A stretch of DNA of 64,000 bases from Lutraria lutraria (taxonomy: Eukaryota > Mollusca > Bivalvia > Venerida > Mactridae): contig OZ026839.1 in assembly GCA_964023205.1 (NCBI GenBank), positions 16,770,386-16,834,385 on the forward strand, written 5' to 3'. Below, in pieces: positions 33,901 through 44,360 of the stretch (positions are counted from its first letter, which is position 1; each line of letters begins with the position of its first letter). The notes beneath the pieces were generated by a model, which was not told the DNA's origin, made no database searches, and worked only from the letters and a program-made list of their open reading frames with translations. The position numbers and the translations under genes are program-made.

Positions 33901-36900
33901 TGACATAGTCTGGTGTTACTTGACATAGTCTAGTGTGACATGACATAGTCTGGTGTTACATGACATAGTCTGGTGTTACATGACATAGTCTAGTGCGACA
34001 TGATATAGTCTGGTGTTACATAACGTAGTCTGGTGTTACTTGACATAGTCTGGTGTTACATGATCTAGTCTAGTGTTACATGATCTAGTCTGGTGTTACA
34101 TGACATAGTCTCGTGTTAATTTATCTTGTCTGGTGTTACATGACATAGTCGTGTGTTACATGACATAGTCTGGTGTTACATGACATCGTCTGGTGTTACT
34201 TGACATAGTCTAGTGTGACATGACATAGTCTAGTGTGATATGACATAGTCTGGTGTTAAATGACATAGTCTGGTGTTACTTGACATAGTCTAGTGTGACA
34301 TGACATAGTCTGGTGTTACATGACATAGTCTGGTGTTACATGACATAGTCTAGTGCGACATGATATAGTCTGGTGTTACATAACGTAGTCTGGTGTTACT
34401 TGACATAGTCTGGTGTTACATGATCTAGTCTAGTGTTACATGATCTAGTCTGGTGTTACATGACATAGTCTCGTGTTAATTTATCTTGTCTGGTGTTACA
34501 TGACATAGTCGTGTGTTACATAACATAGTCTGGTGTTACATGACATCGTCTGGTGTTACTTGACATAGTCTAGTGTGACATAGTCTAGTGTGATATGACA
34601 TAGTCTGGTGTTAAATGACATAGTCTGGTGTTACATGACATAGTCTGGTGTTACATGACATAGTCTGGTACTACTTGACATATTCACTAATCAAAACTTT
34701 ATTGATATCCATAATTCAAAGATAAAGATTCAGAAAATGTATAAAAATTTAATGTAAATTTAACTTTTGGAGATCCGGTCACCAGAACACCAGGTCATTC
34801 CCTTCTATGTAAATTTGTCAAATATGGTGAATTTTATGCGTGAACAAATTACCGACTCCTTACGGAAGATGAATTAGAATTAGTTAGAATTCAGTACAGG
34901 ATGACTGGTTAGTGAACCAGCCGCTGTTATAAATTATAACTGTTACGTCGTTGAAAAACGTTAATCCCACTACAACAAATTATAGTTGGGCGAAGGAATG
35001 GATTCGATTTGGAAACAGGAAAAATGAGAAAAATAAAGTGACATTGAAATACCCAGTTTTTCTATTATAAGCCTTCTTCCATACTTGTCCCGACGTTTTG
35101 GAATGACGTAAAACCTACAATATACAATGTAATAAACATAGTTTAGACCGACCAACCGACCAGTAGACTGGTTTCTGTATTACCAGGAGTCTTGATAAAA
35201 CTATCCTCTATGACATGTTTCACTGAACACACATATTGGAGGAGGTTTGGTTCGTCAGTGACATGTTTCACTGAACACACATATTGGAGGAGGTTTGGTT
35301 CGTCAGTGACATGTTTCACTGAACACACATATTGGAGGAGGTTTGGTTCGTCAGTGACATGTTTCTATGAACACACATATTGGAGGAGGTTTGGTTCGTC
35401 AGTGACATGTTTCTATGAACACACATATTGGAGGAGGTTTGGTTCGTCAGTGACATGTTTCACTGAACACACATATTGGAGGAGGTTTGGTTCGTCAGTG
35501 ACATGTTTCACTGAACACACATATTGGAGGAGGTTTGGTTCGTCAGTGACATGTTTCTATGAACACACATATTGGAGGAGGTGTTACGCTGTTTGTACGG
35601 GTGTTGTACTGTGCACCCGACGGATGATGACTGTCTTCCAAGATCTAAAAATAATCAAGAAGTGTGTCCTTTCCTCAAATTTATTTAAAACAGGTGTTAT
35701 AACATAGAAGTCTGAATCAAGAGTGTTATAATATATATTATACCAAGTATTCGTGAATATGAACAAGTATTCATGAATACAAACAAGTATTCATGAACAT
35801 ATTACACATAATAGGTATTTCATATTCAAGTATCCGTAATTTAAAAGCTTAAAGATATGACGTTAAAATAACCAACAATAAACTAACCATTAAAATGAAT
35901 ATGTATTAAATTAAACATTAAGTTTTTGTTTAATTCATTACAAAAGTCTATCAGTAATAAGTATACATACATGTCATCATGTCAAACAGCATGGAATACA
36001 GAATATAAGACAAAAACATTGATTGAAATAATTTTTGCTTTAGTTTAGCTTTCATTTCCTGGTTCTCATAACGCTAAGATATAAAATTACTCTAAAGTGA
36101 ATAATGAAACCGAAAGAATTACCGAAAAGCATATTGCGCGCTATGTGAAACAGGTCTCTTAATAAATTTCTCAAATCCAATCAATTCAAATACAATTCCA
36201 TACTGTTTGATAAAGAAGTTACAGAAACAAGATACTATTCATCAATAGAACCTAAACGCTATGCACACAACTATATACATGTATATCAATTTTTATACAA
36301 AAATATACAATTTTCAATATTCAGTTTTTCAATAAGAATCTTACAAATTAATAAACATATTCAATTTCAAAGTAAAATACTGGTAAAACATTTAACAAAG
36401 TATAGCAAAGTTTCTTACCTAAAAATAATCAAGAAGTGTGTCCTTTCCTCAAATTTATTTAAAACAGATGTTAAAACATAGAAGTCTGAATCAAGAGTGA
36501 CTTCTTGGAGGAAGGACACAACCTTCATCAAAAGACCGAAATAGTAGGTACCCAATGAAAAACACTGTTACAAAATGCTTATGATAGATTGACCAATAAA
36601 ATTTGTAGGGGTTAATCCGATCGCAAAGACCTCTGGGAGCTGAGACCCTAACAGGTGTTAAAAATGTCCATTGTTCAACTTTGTCGCTTTTATCGTAATA
36701 CCCTGCCACTTGCTTTTATAGCAATTTGCAGTTTAGCAACTATCTTTTAAAATTATGCGACAAGCTATCAAGCTATCAGACAAGTAATCATAGTTAAGAC
36801 ATAGCTTATGTTTATAACAACACAGACGGATTGATTAGAGTAACTCCGCTTTTAATTTGATTAACCCAAAAATTTACTGAAATATATAAAATATCACCCC

Positions 36901-39900
36901 GAACTTAAAAACAACTCATCAATTGCAAAATATTAAATTAACATCTAGTACAAGAAAAATTCACAACTTTTTAGGGCATAACACTTTCCCCCTCCCTTAA
37001 ATTACTTTATTCCTATAAAGTGGACTGAAAACCCACCTTTGCTGAATGCTACATATGTACAAGAATATCTAAAATAACTAAACTTAGTTCACTCCCTTTT
37101 TTTTAAACACTTATTTCAGTTATACAGTTACACACTGTGGCCTGTTTTTCTGACAATGTTTTCCTGGACTGTACCATCCCCAGTACTATTTTTTTTTATG
37201 GGAGTCCTTAATAAGACACATGCATATGAAAATATAATTACATCAATTACATAACAATCCTGATACTGAACTACGTTAATAAAATACATATATATATATA
37301 CATTGTCAATCACTGTGTTAAACAAAAAACATATTTTAATGTGAATATTGTTATAAACCGTGACAACTCAAAATTTCTGAAAAGAAATGTCTACATCAAC
37401 CAATATATGTTGAATAGTTGTGAACTACATGTATAAGAATATAACATGGTATATATTACAGAACTAGATATCAATAATAAACAGTGTACAATAAAAAGAA
37501 GTATCAAGTGCAACCTACTATGAAAATGGCATGAATTAACTAGACATTTAATTGTCTTTAACCACGGTACATTGTACATGTACTTGTAGGTGCCAACTTC
37601 AATTATTGTAATGCAATGGGTCTTTCATTATCTACATGTATAATGGAATTAGTAAATTGTCATGTTGAGCATAGAAATTCACTGAATATGAAGTACGCAA
37701 CACATGTCGAATGTGTCTAGCTGCCCTTATACCAATTCTAAAAGTGGATTTAACATTATTTTTCTGTTCTGTTTGTTTATTTATTACATAGAAACTATCC
37801 CAATCAAATGATAATATGGGTGTCCACAGTCCTTGAATTGAAATACAGGATACATCATGTGGAACCCTAATGTTCCAGTAGCTGGGACACATAGAAAGGT
37901 TGTATACAGGCACATACACACATGAAAATCCATCAGTTAATTCCACAATTATCTGTGTTTTACATTTGAAGCTAAATGTTTTAACCACCAAAATGATGAC
38001 TAATACCAGTGTCAAAATCACACCTGCTAAAATTAGATGATTAAAAGTTATATCAATATTTTCCCAAAAATAATTTGTTGGTGCTGGAGTAGTGTCAGTT
38101 TTGTGGTAAATGAATGATGGTATGGTTGTTGCTTGTACCTGTGACCTGGATCTTTGTAAAACAGACAATATAATGAGTATTTTCCTTAGTTTAACTGCAA
38201 GTAGTATTATAACAATAAAACTAATAGATGCAATTGCAGTGGTGCAATATAACAATATATCATCATAGGCAGGCCAGTCATCTTGTAATTTAATCTCACC
38301 AGACAACAATGGGTCAGTTAATGACTGAAACACCAATGCATCATTTCTAGCTGACTGAGCCATTTTTTCCAGACTCAAATGAGATTTCCTATCATCAGCT
38401 ATCAAATTTTTCATGGAGTGGTTGTACATTTGAAATTGGGGTACATCAACAGACAATGGATTGCTAAAGAGAGAATTACCATCAATAGATTCAAGATCTG
38501 TATCATTGAAAAATTGTTGTAATAATGCTAAATTAACTGGATGTAATTTACTTGTTGTATTTTCATGACAAGCTGTGAGTCTAGGAGGTAAATAAATATT
38601 TGTAGTGGAAACTGCACACTCACAAGGCACATTCATAGTGCAAAATTTACACCCTTGTACCATTCTTTTACCCGTTTTACAGTCAAACTCCATTATTTCA
38701 ATATTGTATACTAAAATATCTGTGTGACTCAATTGTACTATACCAGATGATAAATGGTTTAACAAAAATCTAAAATTACACTTGTCTTTAATCAAGACTT
38801 TGTCATTCTTAAACAAAGCAAAAATACAACTACCATGTGTAATAGGATTTAAAGGCTTGTTAAAGGTACATGACATGATTTTCCCAGACTTACACTGATT
38901 TAAATCTTCTAATCTAAATGTAGTGTAATACTGCATATCATTAGTTATGGTAAATAGTTGTGGTAAATCTAGCAACTGAGTAGCATGATCTGAGCTACTA
39001 TTTATTGGTACTGGAAATGACTCAACTTGATAAAGGAACAACGGCTGTGGGAACGGAGATATTGGAAATTTAACTGATACATACAACATGGAACTTTTTC
39101 TTGTAAAAATAGTATCAACATTTTTATACACTTCATCTGGGTTTCTGAATACTAGGTAAAACCCAGGAAACTTACTATAAATGATTGCCTGAATGTCAGT
39201 CAAAGTATTCATCATAATTTCAGGTGAAATCAAATGTGGGGATAGTTTGCCTTCAACTAATTCATACAACCCATCCAACAATTCATTAAATATGTGTTCC
39301 AACTTCCTTGATTTTTCAATTTGCTTAGCAATTAATACATTCATTGTAGAAAAGGACCGTTCTAAGTTATCAAAAGAATCAAATAATTGACTTTGGATAT
39401 GCTCAATTGCTCTTTCATTCATTTTCATACCTTCAACTATTTTACTCATTCTTTCATCTGCTGTATGAATGTATGAAGCTAAATTGTTATCATGGTGTTG
39501 AATACTGTCAACTATGTTTCTAGTGAGTTTATTCAAAGAATTTATGTGTTTAGCAAGCATTTCAACATCATCTGTTGTGGCAGTACCAAAAATTGACTTT
39601 GACAATTTACCAATGAAAGGTAATAATGATCGACGAGATCGAGTTCTACTTTTGACTAAATCCTTCTCTCTAACCATACGGTTAATAGAGTCAATAGTGT
39701 TATTAATCATGAACACACATATTGGAGGAGGTTTGGTTCGTCAGTGACATGTTTCTATGAACACACATATTGGAGGAGGTTTGGTTCGTCAGTGACATGT
39801 TTCTATGAACACACATATTGGAGGAGGTTTGGTTCGTCAGTGACATGTTTCCAGGAACACACATATTGGAGGAGGTTTGGTTCGTCAGTGACATGTTTCC

Positions 39901-42900
39901 AGGAACACACATATTGGAGGAGGTTTGGTTCGTCAGTGACATGTTTCCAGGAACACACATATTGGAGGAGGTTTGGTTCGTCAGTGACATGTTTCTATGA
40001 ACACACATATTGGAGGAGGTTTGGTTCGTCAGTGACATGTTTCTATGAACACACATATTGGAGGAGGTTTGGTTCGTCAGTGTCATGTTTCCAGGAACAC
40101 ACATATTGGAGGAGGTTTGGTTCGTCAGTGACATGTTTCCAGGAACACACATATTGGAGGAGGTTTGGTTCGTCAGTGTCGCGATACGTGTCAAATTTAG
40201 TAATATCCATCTTACATTGAAATAAGTCGTTGATGCAACCTGCTGGTGAGGTTTCCGGCAAAATATCTTAGAATCAAAGCACATACATGCTTCTAAAACC
40301 AGATATCAGTGACTGATGTTAATATTAGATGTGCTATTTCGTAAATCTAATTCAAACTTAAAGTAATCAGTCTTTAACCTTCTTTTTTACAAATGCTCAC
40401 TGATGTATGCCACACTTAACTTACACCATTCAATGAATTTTAAACGTATTCAATCATGATTTTTTATTAGCTATTGTAAGCTGTTGGTGGATAATATTTT
40501 ATCAAATGAGTGATTACTAAAGTCACAAGCTTGAATTAGTACACAAAATGATGTGTAAGATGTATCCTAAATACATATGTGTGTATACATTAAAACAGGC
40601 ATTGTGTGAAACACGAACTACTGTATATATTCATTGAGTACATTCAGTCATTAGATTTTAGAGAAATTACAAATTTACTCTAGTTAGTATTATATTTTCA
40701 TTTATAATAATATTAATGTAAGATGATGATATCTGCTTGTTCTAACTGTCAAGGCTAAGTTCCAGCATGTGTACCTCGTTTTGTAGGAGTTTCCGAGTTT
40801 ATACAAACATCTGTAAGTTTAACTGTTACTATTTTCGAAGTGATGTGTGCAGTCCGAAGAAATCACCAGTGTCGTATTTCTTCAATCAAAAGCTCGGCAA
40901 TAGTAGTTCAGTCAGATGACGCAGGACTGGAAACTAAGCGGCTGTTGGTTCGATATCCGGGGGGGGGGGGCAATGCATCTCCTTGACACGTGTGTCTCGT
41001 CTTGGAATTCACAATTGCTCGTATAGTGTTGTTTCAATGCCAAGTCAAAGTCTCGAGCATGAAATAACTCTAAATAGCTTAATTAGTGAGATTTAAAGAG
41101 ACTTACCCAGTTTTCAATATTTCCTGTATGACCGGGTCAGCAGGGTCAATGTCACGGTACCATTCCGGTGACTGTGTTTTACACGTCCAATAATTCTCAA
41201 ATGTCTTTCGTGCTTCTAACTGGCTGAATTTCCTTGCTCTCAGAAAACGAAGAAGAAATTCAAAATCTGAAAGCGTAAGCATTTCACTTTACATAAGTAT
41301 TGATAAAACAGGTCAAAGCTACTTATTCATTGCGCAAGAAACTGTTTACTAGTATTAAAAAGACTGAAAATATACTTGCTCTTAGATTTATAAATTTTTA
41401 TCATTCTAATATTCTAAACTATCCCTCATTTGTCATATAAATGTTTCAAGTATGAAGTCCGTCTCAAATATAATGTTCAATGCTGATAAAAATACGGTTC
41501 GGAGCGATGCTACTTATATTGTTTTTATTATTATTTTAACTTTATATCCCAAGACTCTACAGACCGCTTAAACTTCATTTAGACCTAAATAAATCACCGT
41601 GTGTTACGTATTTGTGTGTACTGTACAATATAGTGCAATCAAAACACTAAGATCTGAATAAATCATGGTGTTATTGTTGTGTATAGGGCACGATAGTTAA
41701 ATTGTAATATTACTTGTTGGTGCTTTCAGCCATTTTTGTTCCTTCGCCCATTGTCTGAAAGTCCGTACGGCAATCATTCTGTCAAGTTCATTTAATTCAT
41801 TGAGCTCTTTCTTAGCCTTTTTCTGGCTCTCTGCATCTAGAACACTCTTGAATTTTGTATCATCTGTAAAACAACAACAATTATAATTCTTTATTCAAGA
41901 AAGGTAGCATGTATAGACAACACACACACACATATCTACTTTACTCCGAACTCTACTCCTTAGAGTATTTTAAGAACCAATACAGTTTATATAGGTCTTG
42001 AGTATTGACAATTATTATCTTTCGAAATTGTTCACGTTCATCTATGTATTTGTCATGTCAGATGGTGAATATAGCCCGTATTGACTGTTGATTGGCTCTG
42101 AAATTGCCTTAACCATAAAAAAGAAAATTAAATTTGCAGCAAACAACATTTGGATGTAAACTTACGAAAAAAATAAACTTTGCCTAATAATTGGGGACGT
42201 GCATTTTGTGTAGCCATCTATTAGAACGTAAACAAAGTAGACGTAAAAGGAAAATTTCAACATAATCGTTATTTTGGGTCAAAATGTGTAATTTGTTAGT
42301 TGCAAATTTTGGGAATAGTGAAGAATGACAAAATTTCATACAAAAATTAAAATATAAGTATTTAGCCGTTTAAATCTATTTCTGGTAGGCCTAAAGGCAA
42401 GAACTATTTCTCGACAGAGCGAGCATGTGACAAACATTTCCCGCGTTCGCGCGTGCGTTGCGGTAAATGACGTCACAGCAAGAATGAAAACAAAAATGAC
42501 CGCGAATCAGTGATATCCGCGAACAGATGGTAGTCGACGATATATTTACAGTGTAGACATATATTACGTCATCACAAACATGGTCTTCATACAACAAATC
42601 AAAAACTCGAATAAAGTTGTTGCGAAATGATGATATATTGACAAAATCATTAGCCATTTCTTATATTTGGAGTACAATGATGAATCTCATCAAGTATTTA
42701 ATCTATCTAATAATAACAACCAAAGTACACGAAGAAAGCACTGGTGTAATGTTAAATTGGCTCACTCGCGTTCGGCTTATTTTTTGAAGGTCATACCTTC
42801 TTATATCATTGTATTGAAAGTAGTGTCCCTCGGCCCAATAACAGAACAGAAAATAGTACCACTTGTTGTATAGTTCAATTTTTAGGTCAGCAATGTTATT

Positions 42901-44053
42901 GTATACACGGACGATCCCATTTGTACATGTTTAGGTAACAATTAAGAATACTATTGTAATTTGCTATAGAACAATTTATGAATCTTTATCTTTATAAAAA
43001 AGGTGCTATTCAACGTGTATACATGTAGCAAGAACAAACATATTTCAATAAATAAATTATAAAAAATAAATGTATATAATAATTTAAAAAGAAGGCGCCA
43101 TTGACTGAGTTCGAACCACTCTCATCTGCTTCATTTTGTAAAACTGTGTTGTATGTACAACGTACATGCCACCTTATCCAATACACCACGACTCTGGTTA
43201 ACGTGAATGACACTTTACTACGGATTTAAAATGACTTGGGCAGTCAATTTACAGTGATTACCTTTACAATGGTATCGTCCAAAATTCGACCTTGACTATA
43301 AGAAAATTGAACTATACACGTGTACATTGCAAACAAACAAAAATTAAGTATTCGTCCGCACAAAAGTTTCATTCGTAAACTGTTGAGGTAACAAGTTTAC
43401 ATATTAAGGTGATAAAGATCAAAGCCCTGAAGGCATTGTCTTTGTTGGTTTTCAAAATGTGCCACAGCTTGTAATTTCTCACTGTATGTCATGACTCTTA
43501 GCACTGGGAATAAAAGTACAAACGGTTAAAAGAGTAGCATTGTAAGTGTGGTTAATGGGTCTATAGATGAACATTGTGTGAAGACTATGTATACTTGATC
43601 TTCAAATTCTAATTCATAATGATGACAACACGTGGCTTTATCTAACACATTTAGCCTTTGCTTCTGAGAGTAGTCCCAGTGCTTTGATTTGAATCACGGA
43701 AGATTTAAAGTAGAGGATACTATAAACAAACATTGTACTATTGTCTCGAAAGAAGATTTAAATTGGAGGTGTAAAAACGAATGATTTTGTAAATATCTTC
43801 AGTCAAGTTGTCGAATTTTTCTTTTTGTTGCAAGCGTGAAGCATATAAATTATAATGTGTCGTTTTACAAAATATAACCACGGCAACAACGACATTTTAA
43901 TAGGTACAGCAAACAATGACTTCAACATCAATCTCAGTATGACGATAAGACAGACTATTATAGAAAGGATGATAGCTTCTAGTAAGTGTAGCTTTTAATC
44001 ACCTTCATACTTTGTTGAAAAAAGTAAAAGGTGATTAAAAGCAGATAGATAAA

Positions 44054-44092
<39 letters not shown>

Positions 44093-44360
44093 GACAAAGA
44101 GAGACAGACAGCCAGATAAGAAAATTATATATTTAGTATTGGTTAACACAAAAGTGTGAAAATGCCGTTACATAATAGTATGTAAAACATGACTTTCCTT
44201 TACTGCAAAGTAACAAACTGTGGAACAAAATGTAGGTGACCTGCAGTACATGTAGTATTTAAGGTTAAAGAAAATGTTTACATGACATCGGTAGAGTTAT
44301 GACAAAATGTGTTAGTATGGATAAATAGAGGAGTCGTTTACCTGCTTCCGACGCCATCAT
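27857..44360 (-). CDS. Gene B: complete CRAL-TRIO lipid-transfer protein, 8 exons
   Basis: Exons on the minus strand: 44360-44342, 41863-41714, 41266-41107, 35114-35053, 31485-31277, 30127-30017, 28904-28781, 27999-27857. All junctions are GT-AG and the joined CDS is 978 nt (325 aa plus stop). Residues about 20-90 form the CRAL_TRIO_N helical domain with FLLRFLRARKF. Residues about 105-270 form the lipid-binding CRAL-TRIO fold: GFYVIPKRRDKYGRR (exon 4), VNGIAVFID (exon 5), IPARMKGLHLYNEPAFFDAM (exon 6) and MHLHGRNL...EVLPDEYLP (exons 7). The tail ends RKLNVD. This matches alpha-tocopherol transfer protein and clavesin-like proteins, cytosolic carriers of hydrophobic ligands. Ligand unknown. 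The gene spans 16.5 kb because its introns hold large minisatellites and a retroelement. It is a paralogue of gene A. Confidence 0.9.
28408..28662 (+). repeat. tRNA-derived SINE with AAAC tail
   Basis: The head GTCGAGTGATTAAGGTTGCT and the later GGGATCGAGCC look like degraded A and B boxes. The body ends GGGCGTAAAACCCGATG and then five repeats of AAAC (28640-28662). This ending is typical of invertebrate tRNA SINEs that share a LINE tail. It lies in intron 7 of gene B in antisense. Confidence 0.75.
28781..28904 (-). CDS. Gene B exon 7
   Basis: 124 nt, acceptor TTGTAG, donor GTAAGG. Encodes MHLHGRNLSHVYEEFGMEVL, matching the conserved HxHGxNxxxL...xxLPxEY segment of CRAL-TRIO domains. Confidence 0.88.
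29018..29860 (+). repeat. 31-bp minisatellite in gene B intron 6 (about 27 units)
   Basis: The unit begins TGTATCCACTGTTATGTAAA and continues TGATAATTTAT. Main variants are CTGTTATG, CTTTTATG and CTGTTATA. Edges are decayed. It occupies most of the intron between exons 7 and 6. Confidence 0.93.
30017..30127 (-). CDS. Gene B exon 6
   Basis: 111 nt (37 codons, phase 0 at both ends), acceptor TTGTAG, donor GTAGGT. Encodes NSIPARMKGLHLYNEPAFFD, the part of the CRAL-TRIO fold that matches YPxRxKGxHxxNxPxxF. Confidence 0.9.
30236..30430 (+). repeat. Degenerate 20-22-bp minisatellite
   Basis: About nine units of the type ACTTGACCTAGTTTGGTGAT. The unit is related to the much larger array at 31990-34680 (TAGTCTGGTGTTACATGAC), so the two arrays in neighbouring introns probably share origin. 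Confidence 0.8.
30735..31030 (+). pseudogene. LINE C-terminal relic
   Basis: Broken frames give TRAEQVKLWTGHNSLNVHI, then a decayed TEHILQRC-like knuckle, equivalent to the better preserved tail at 16240-16620. Inside gene B intron 5, antisense to the gene. Confidence 0.55.
31277..31485 (-). CDS. Gene B exon 5
   Basis: 209 nt, acceptor CCCTTACAG, donor GTAAAC. Encodes KLDMTKVKKEWGVDN and VNGIAVFIDNTDVTM, the core beta-strand and following helix of the CRAL-TRIO pocket. The exon ends on the codon for Gln200. Confidence 0.92.
31990..34680 (+). repeat. 20-bp minisatellite with a 360-bp higher-order repeat
   Basis: About 135 units of ACTTAGTCTGATGTTACATG type, 2.7 kb, in intron 4 of gene B. The left half is rich in CTTAGTCTGATG units, the right half in CATAGTCTGGTG units. 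From about 33600 to 34600 a block of 18 monomers recurs with a period of exactly 360 bp: the marker TAGTGCGACATGATATAGTC is at 33631, 33991 and 34351. Confidence 0.93.
35053..35114 (-). CDS. Gene B exon 4 (62 nt)
   Basis: A very small exon between two minisatellites: acceptor ATATTGTAG, donor GTATTT. Encodes FYVIPKRRDKYGRRLIIEKL, which matches the GxxxLPxRDxxGRxVxxxR segment of CRAL-TRIO proteins. Phases (2 in, 1 out) fit exons 3 and 5. Confidence 0.85.
35212..35580 (+). repeat. 48-bp minisatellite, left array (about 8 units)
   Basis: The unit contains ACACACATATTGGAGGAGGT and TTGGTTCGTCAGTGACATGT followed by TTCACTGA or TTCTATGA. Unit length is a multiple of three, so all frames stay open and give false ORFs on both strands. 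The last unit stops inside GGAGGAGG, directly at the LTR end. Confidence 0.93.
35582..36983 (-). repeat. Probable 3' LTR of a retroelement
   Basis: On the minus strand it begins TGTTATGCCC right after a polypurine tract and ends GCGTAACA, giving TGTTA...TAACA inverted tips. A TATAAAAG box lies at 36720-36713 and an AATAAA word at 36459-36454, as in an LTR with U3-R-U5. It is unusually long (1.4 kb) because an 80-bp segment occurs twice (36501-36420 and 35724-35644), with about 700 bp between. The right boundary is well supported, the left boundary less so. Confidence 0.6.
36984..37000 (-). other. Polypurine tract of the retroelement
   Basis: Minus strand TTAAGGGAGGGGGAAAG lies immediately before the TGTTATG start of the LTR. 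This is the standard plus-strand priming position. Confidence 0.7.
37001..37631 (-). other. Non-coding tail between env and the polypurine tract
   Basis: No domain is seen. It is AT-rich and lies in the place of the 3' untranslated part of the retroelement. Confidence 0.4.
37632..39709 (-). pseudogene. Retroelement env (F-protein-like), N-terminally truncated
   Basis: Old endogenous-virus or LTR-retrotransposon envelope on the minus strand, open for about 690 codons. Seen in order: a furin-type site RSRR at residues 26-29, a following hydrophobic fusion-peptide-like segment (31-45), a heptad-rich helical region (about 50-150), a Cys-rich region (275-385), a membrane segment (about 489-509), a second one (about 561-579) and a short Cys-containing tail. 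This is the layout of baculovirus-F-like env proteins of errantivirus/gypsy-type elements. The N-terminal subunit is missing: upstream sequence is replaced by the 48-bp minisatellite, with a stop codon in this frame in each unit and only a GTG before the first ATG. No gag or pol is present. It is therefore a fragment, though the rest of the frame is intact. Confidence 0.82.
39710..40180 (+). repeat. 48-bp minisatellite, right array (about 10 units)
   Basis: Same unit as the array at 35212-35580, with variants TTCTATGA and TTCCAGGA; the TTCACTGA variant of the left array is absent. It joins the env frame directly at 39709/39710. In the minus frame not used by env it reads as 16-residue units with NQT and NMS sequons, which I treat as coincidence. 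Confidence 0.93.
40181..40890. other. Unassigned part of gene B intron 3
   Basis: No gag, pol or LTR sequence is recognised beyond the array, so the 5' part of the retroelement is absent here. Confidence 0.4.
40893..40990 (+). repeat. tRNA-like SINE fragment
   Basis: GTAGTTCAGTCAGATGACGC resembles an A-box half and GTTGGTTCGATATCC a B-box half. It is followed by a run of ten G. No acceptor-stem pairing, so not a functional tRNA. Confidence 0.4.
41107..41266 (-). CDS. Gene B exon 3
   Basis: 160 nt, acceptor GCTTTCAG, donor GTAAGT. Encodes FLLRFLRARKFSQLEARKTF then NYW and a segment ending EILKTG. Confidence 0.92.
41714..41863 (-). CDS. Gene B exon 2
   Basis: 150 nt, acceptor TTTTACAG, donor GTAATA. 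Encodes KKELNELNELDRMIAVRTFR then QWAKEQKWLKAPT, close to gene A exon 2. Confidence 0.9.
41864..43090. other. Gene B intron 1, no gene called
   Basis: Mostly AT-rich. A GC-richer island at 42410-42560 holds a TGACGTCA word (42467-42474) and an 88-codon minus ORF starting in good context (42657). I do not recognise a domain in it. Confidence 0.35.
43095..43203 (-). repeat. tRNA-like SINE fragment
   Basis: On the minus strand GTCGTGGTGTATTGGATAAG (A-box-like) and AGTGGTTCGAACTC (B-box-like) are about 75 bp apart, too far for a simple tRNA. A degraded tRNA-derived repeat is the likely explanation. Confidence 0.4.
44058..44108 (+). repeat. GA microsatellite
   Basis: Run of GA dinucleotides with a few CA interruptions, in intron 1 of gene B. 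Confidence 0.9.
44342..44360 (-). CDS. Gene B exon 1 with start codon
   Basis: Two consecutive ATGs (44360 and 44357) begin MMASEA, then donor GTAAAC. Gene A exon 1 (MAAEE, same donor) favours the second ATG by position, but both are in frame. Confidence 0.75.

Noticed and set aside
31990..34680. CRISPR-like regularly repeated array
   Set aside because: Repeats are contiguous monomers with no unique spacers, in an animal intron; the same holds for the other arrays.
35192..35707. 171-codon open frame on the plus strand
   Set aside because: Read-through of the 48-bp minisatellite; opposite to gene B and open in several frames.
40181..41106. gag or pol of the retroelement upstream of env
   Set aside because: No protease, reverse transcriptase, integrase or gag motif found in any frame.
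42391..42657. 88-codon minus ORF with a good start context in gene B intron 1
   Set aside because: No recognisable domain, no paralogue in the window and no clear splice or poly(A) signal; kept only as a note.
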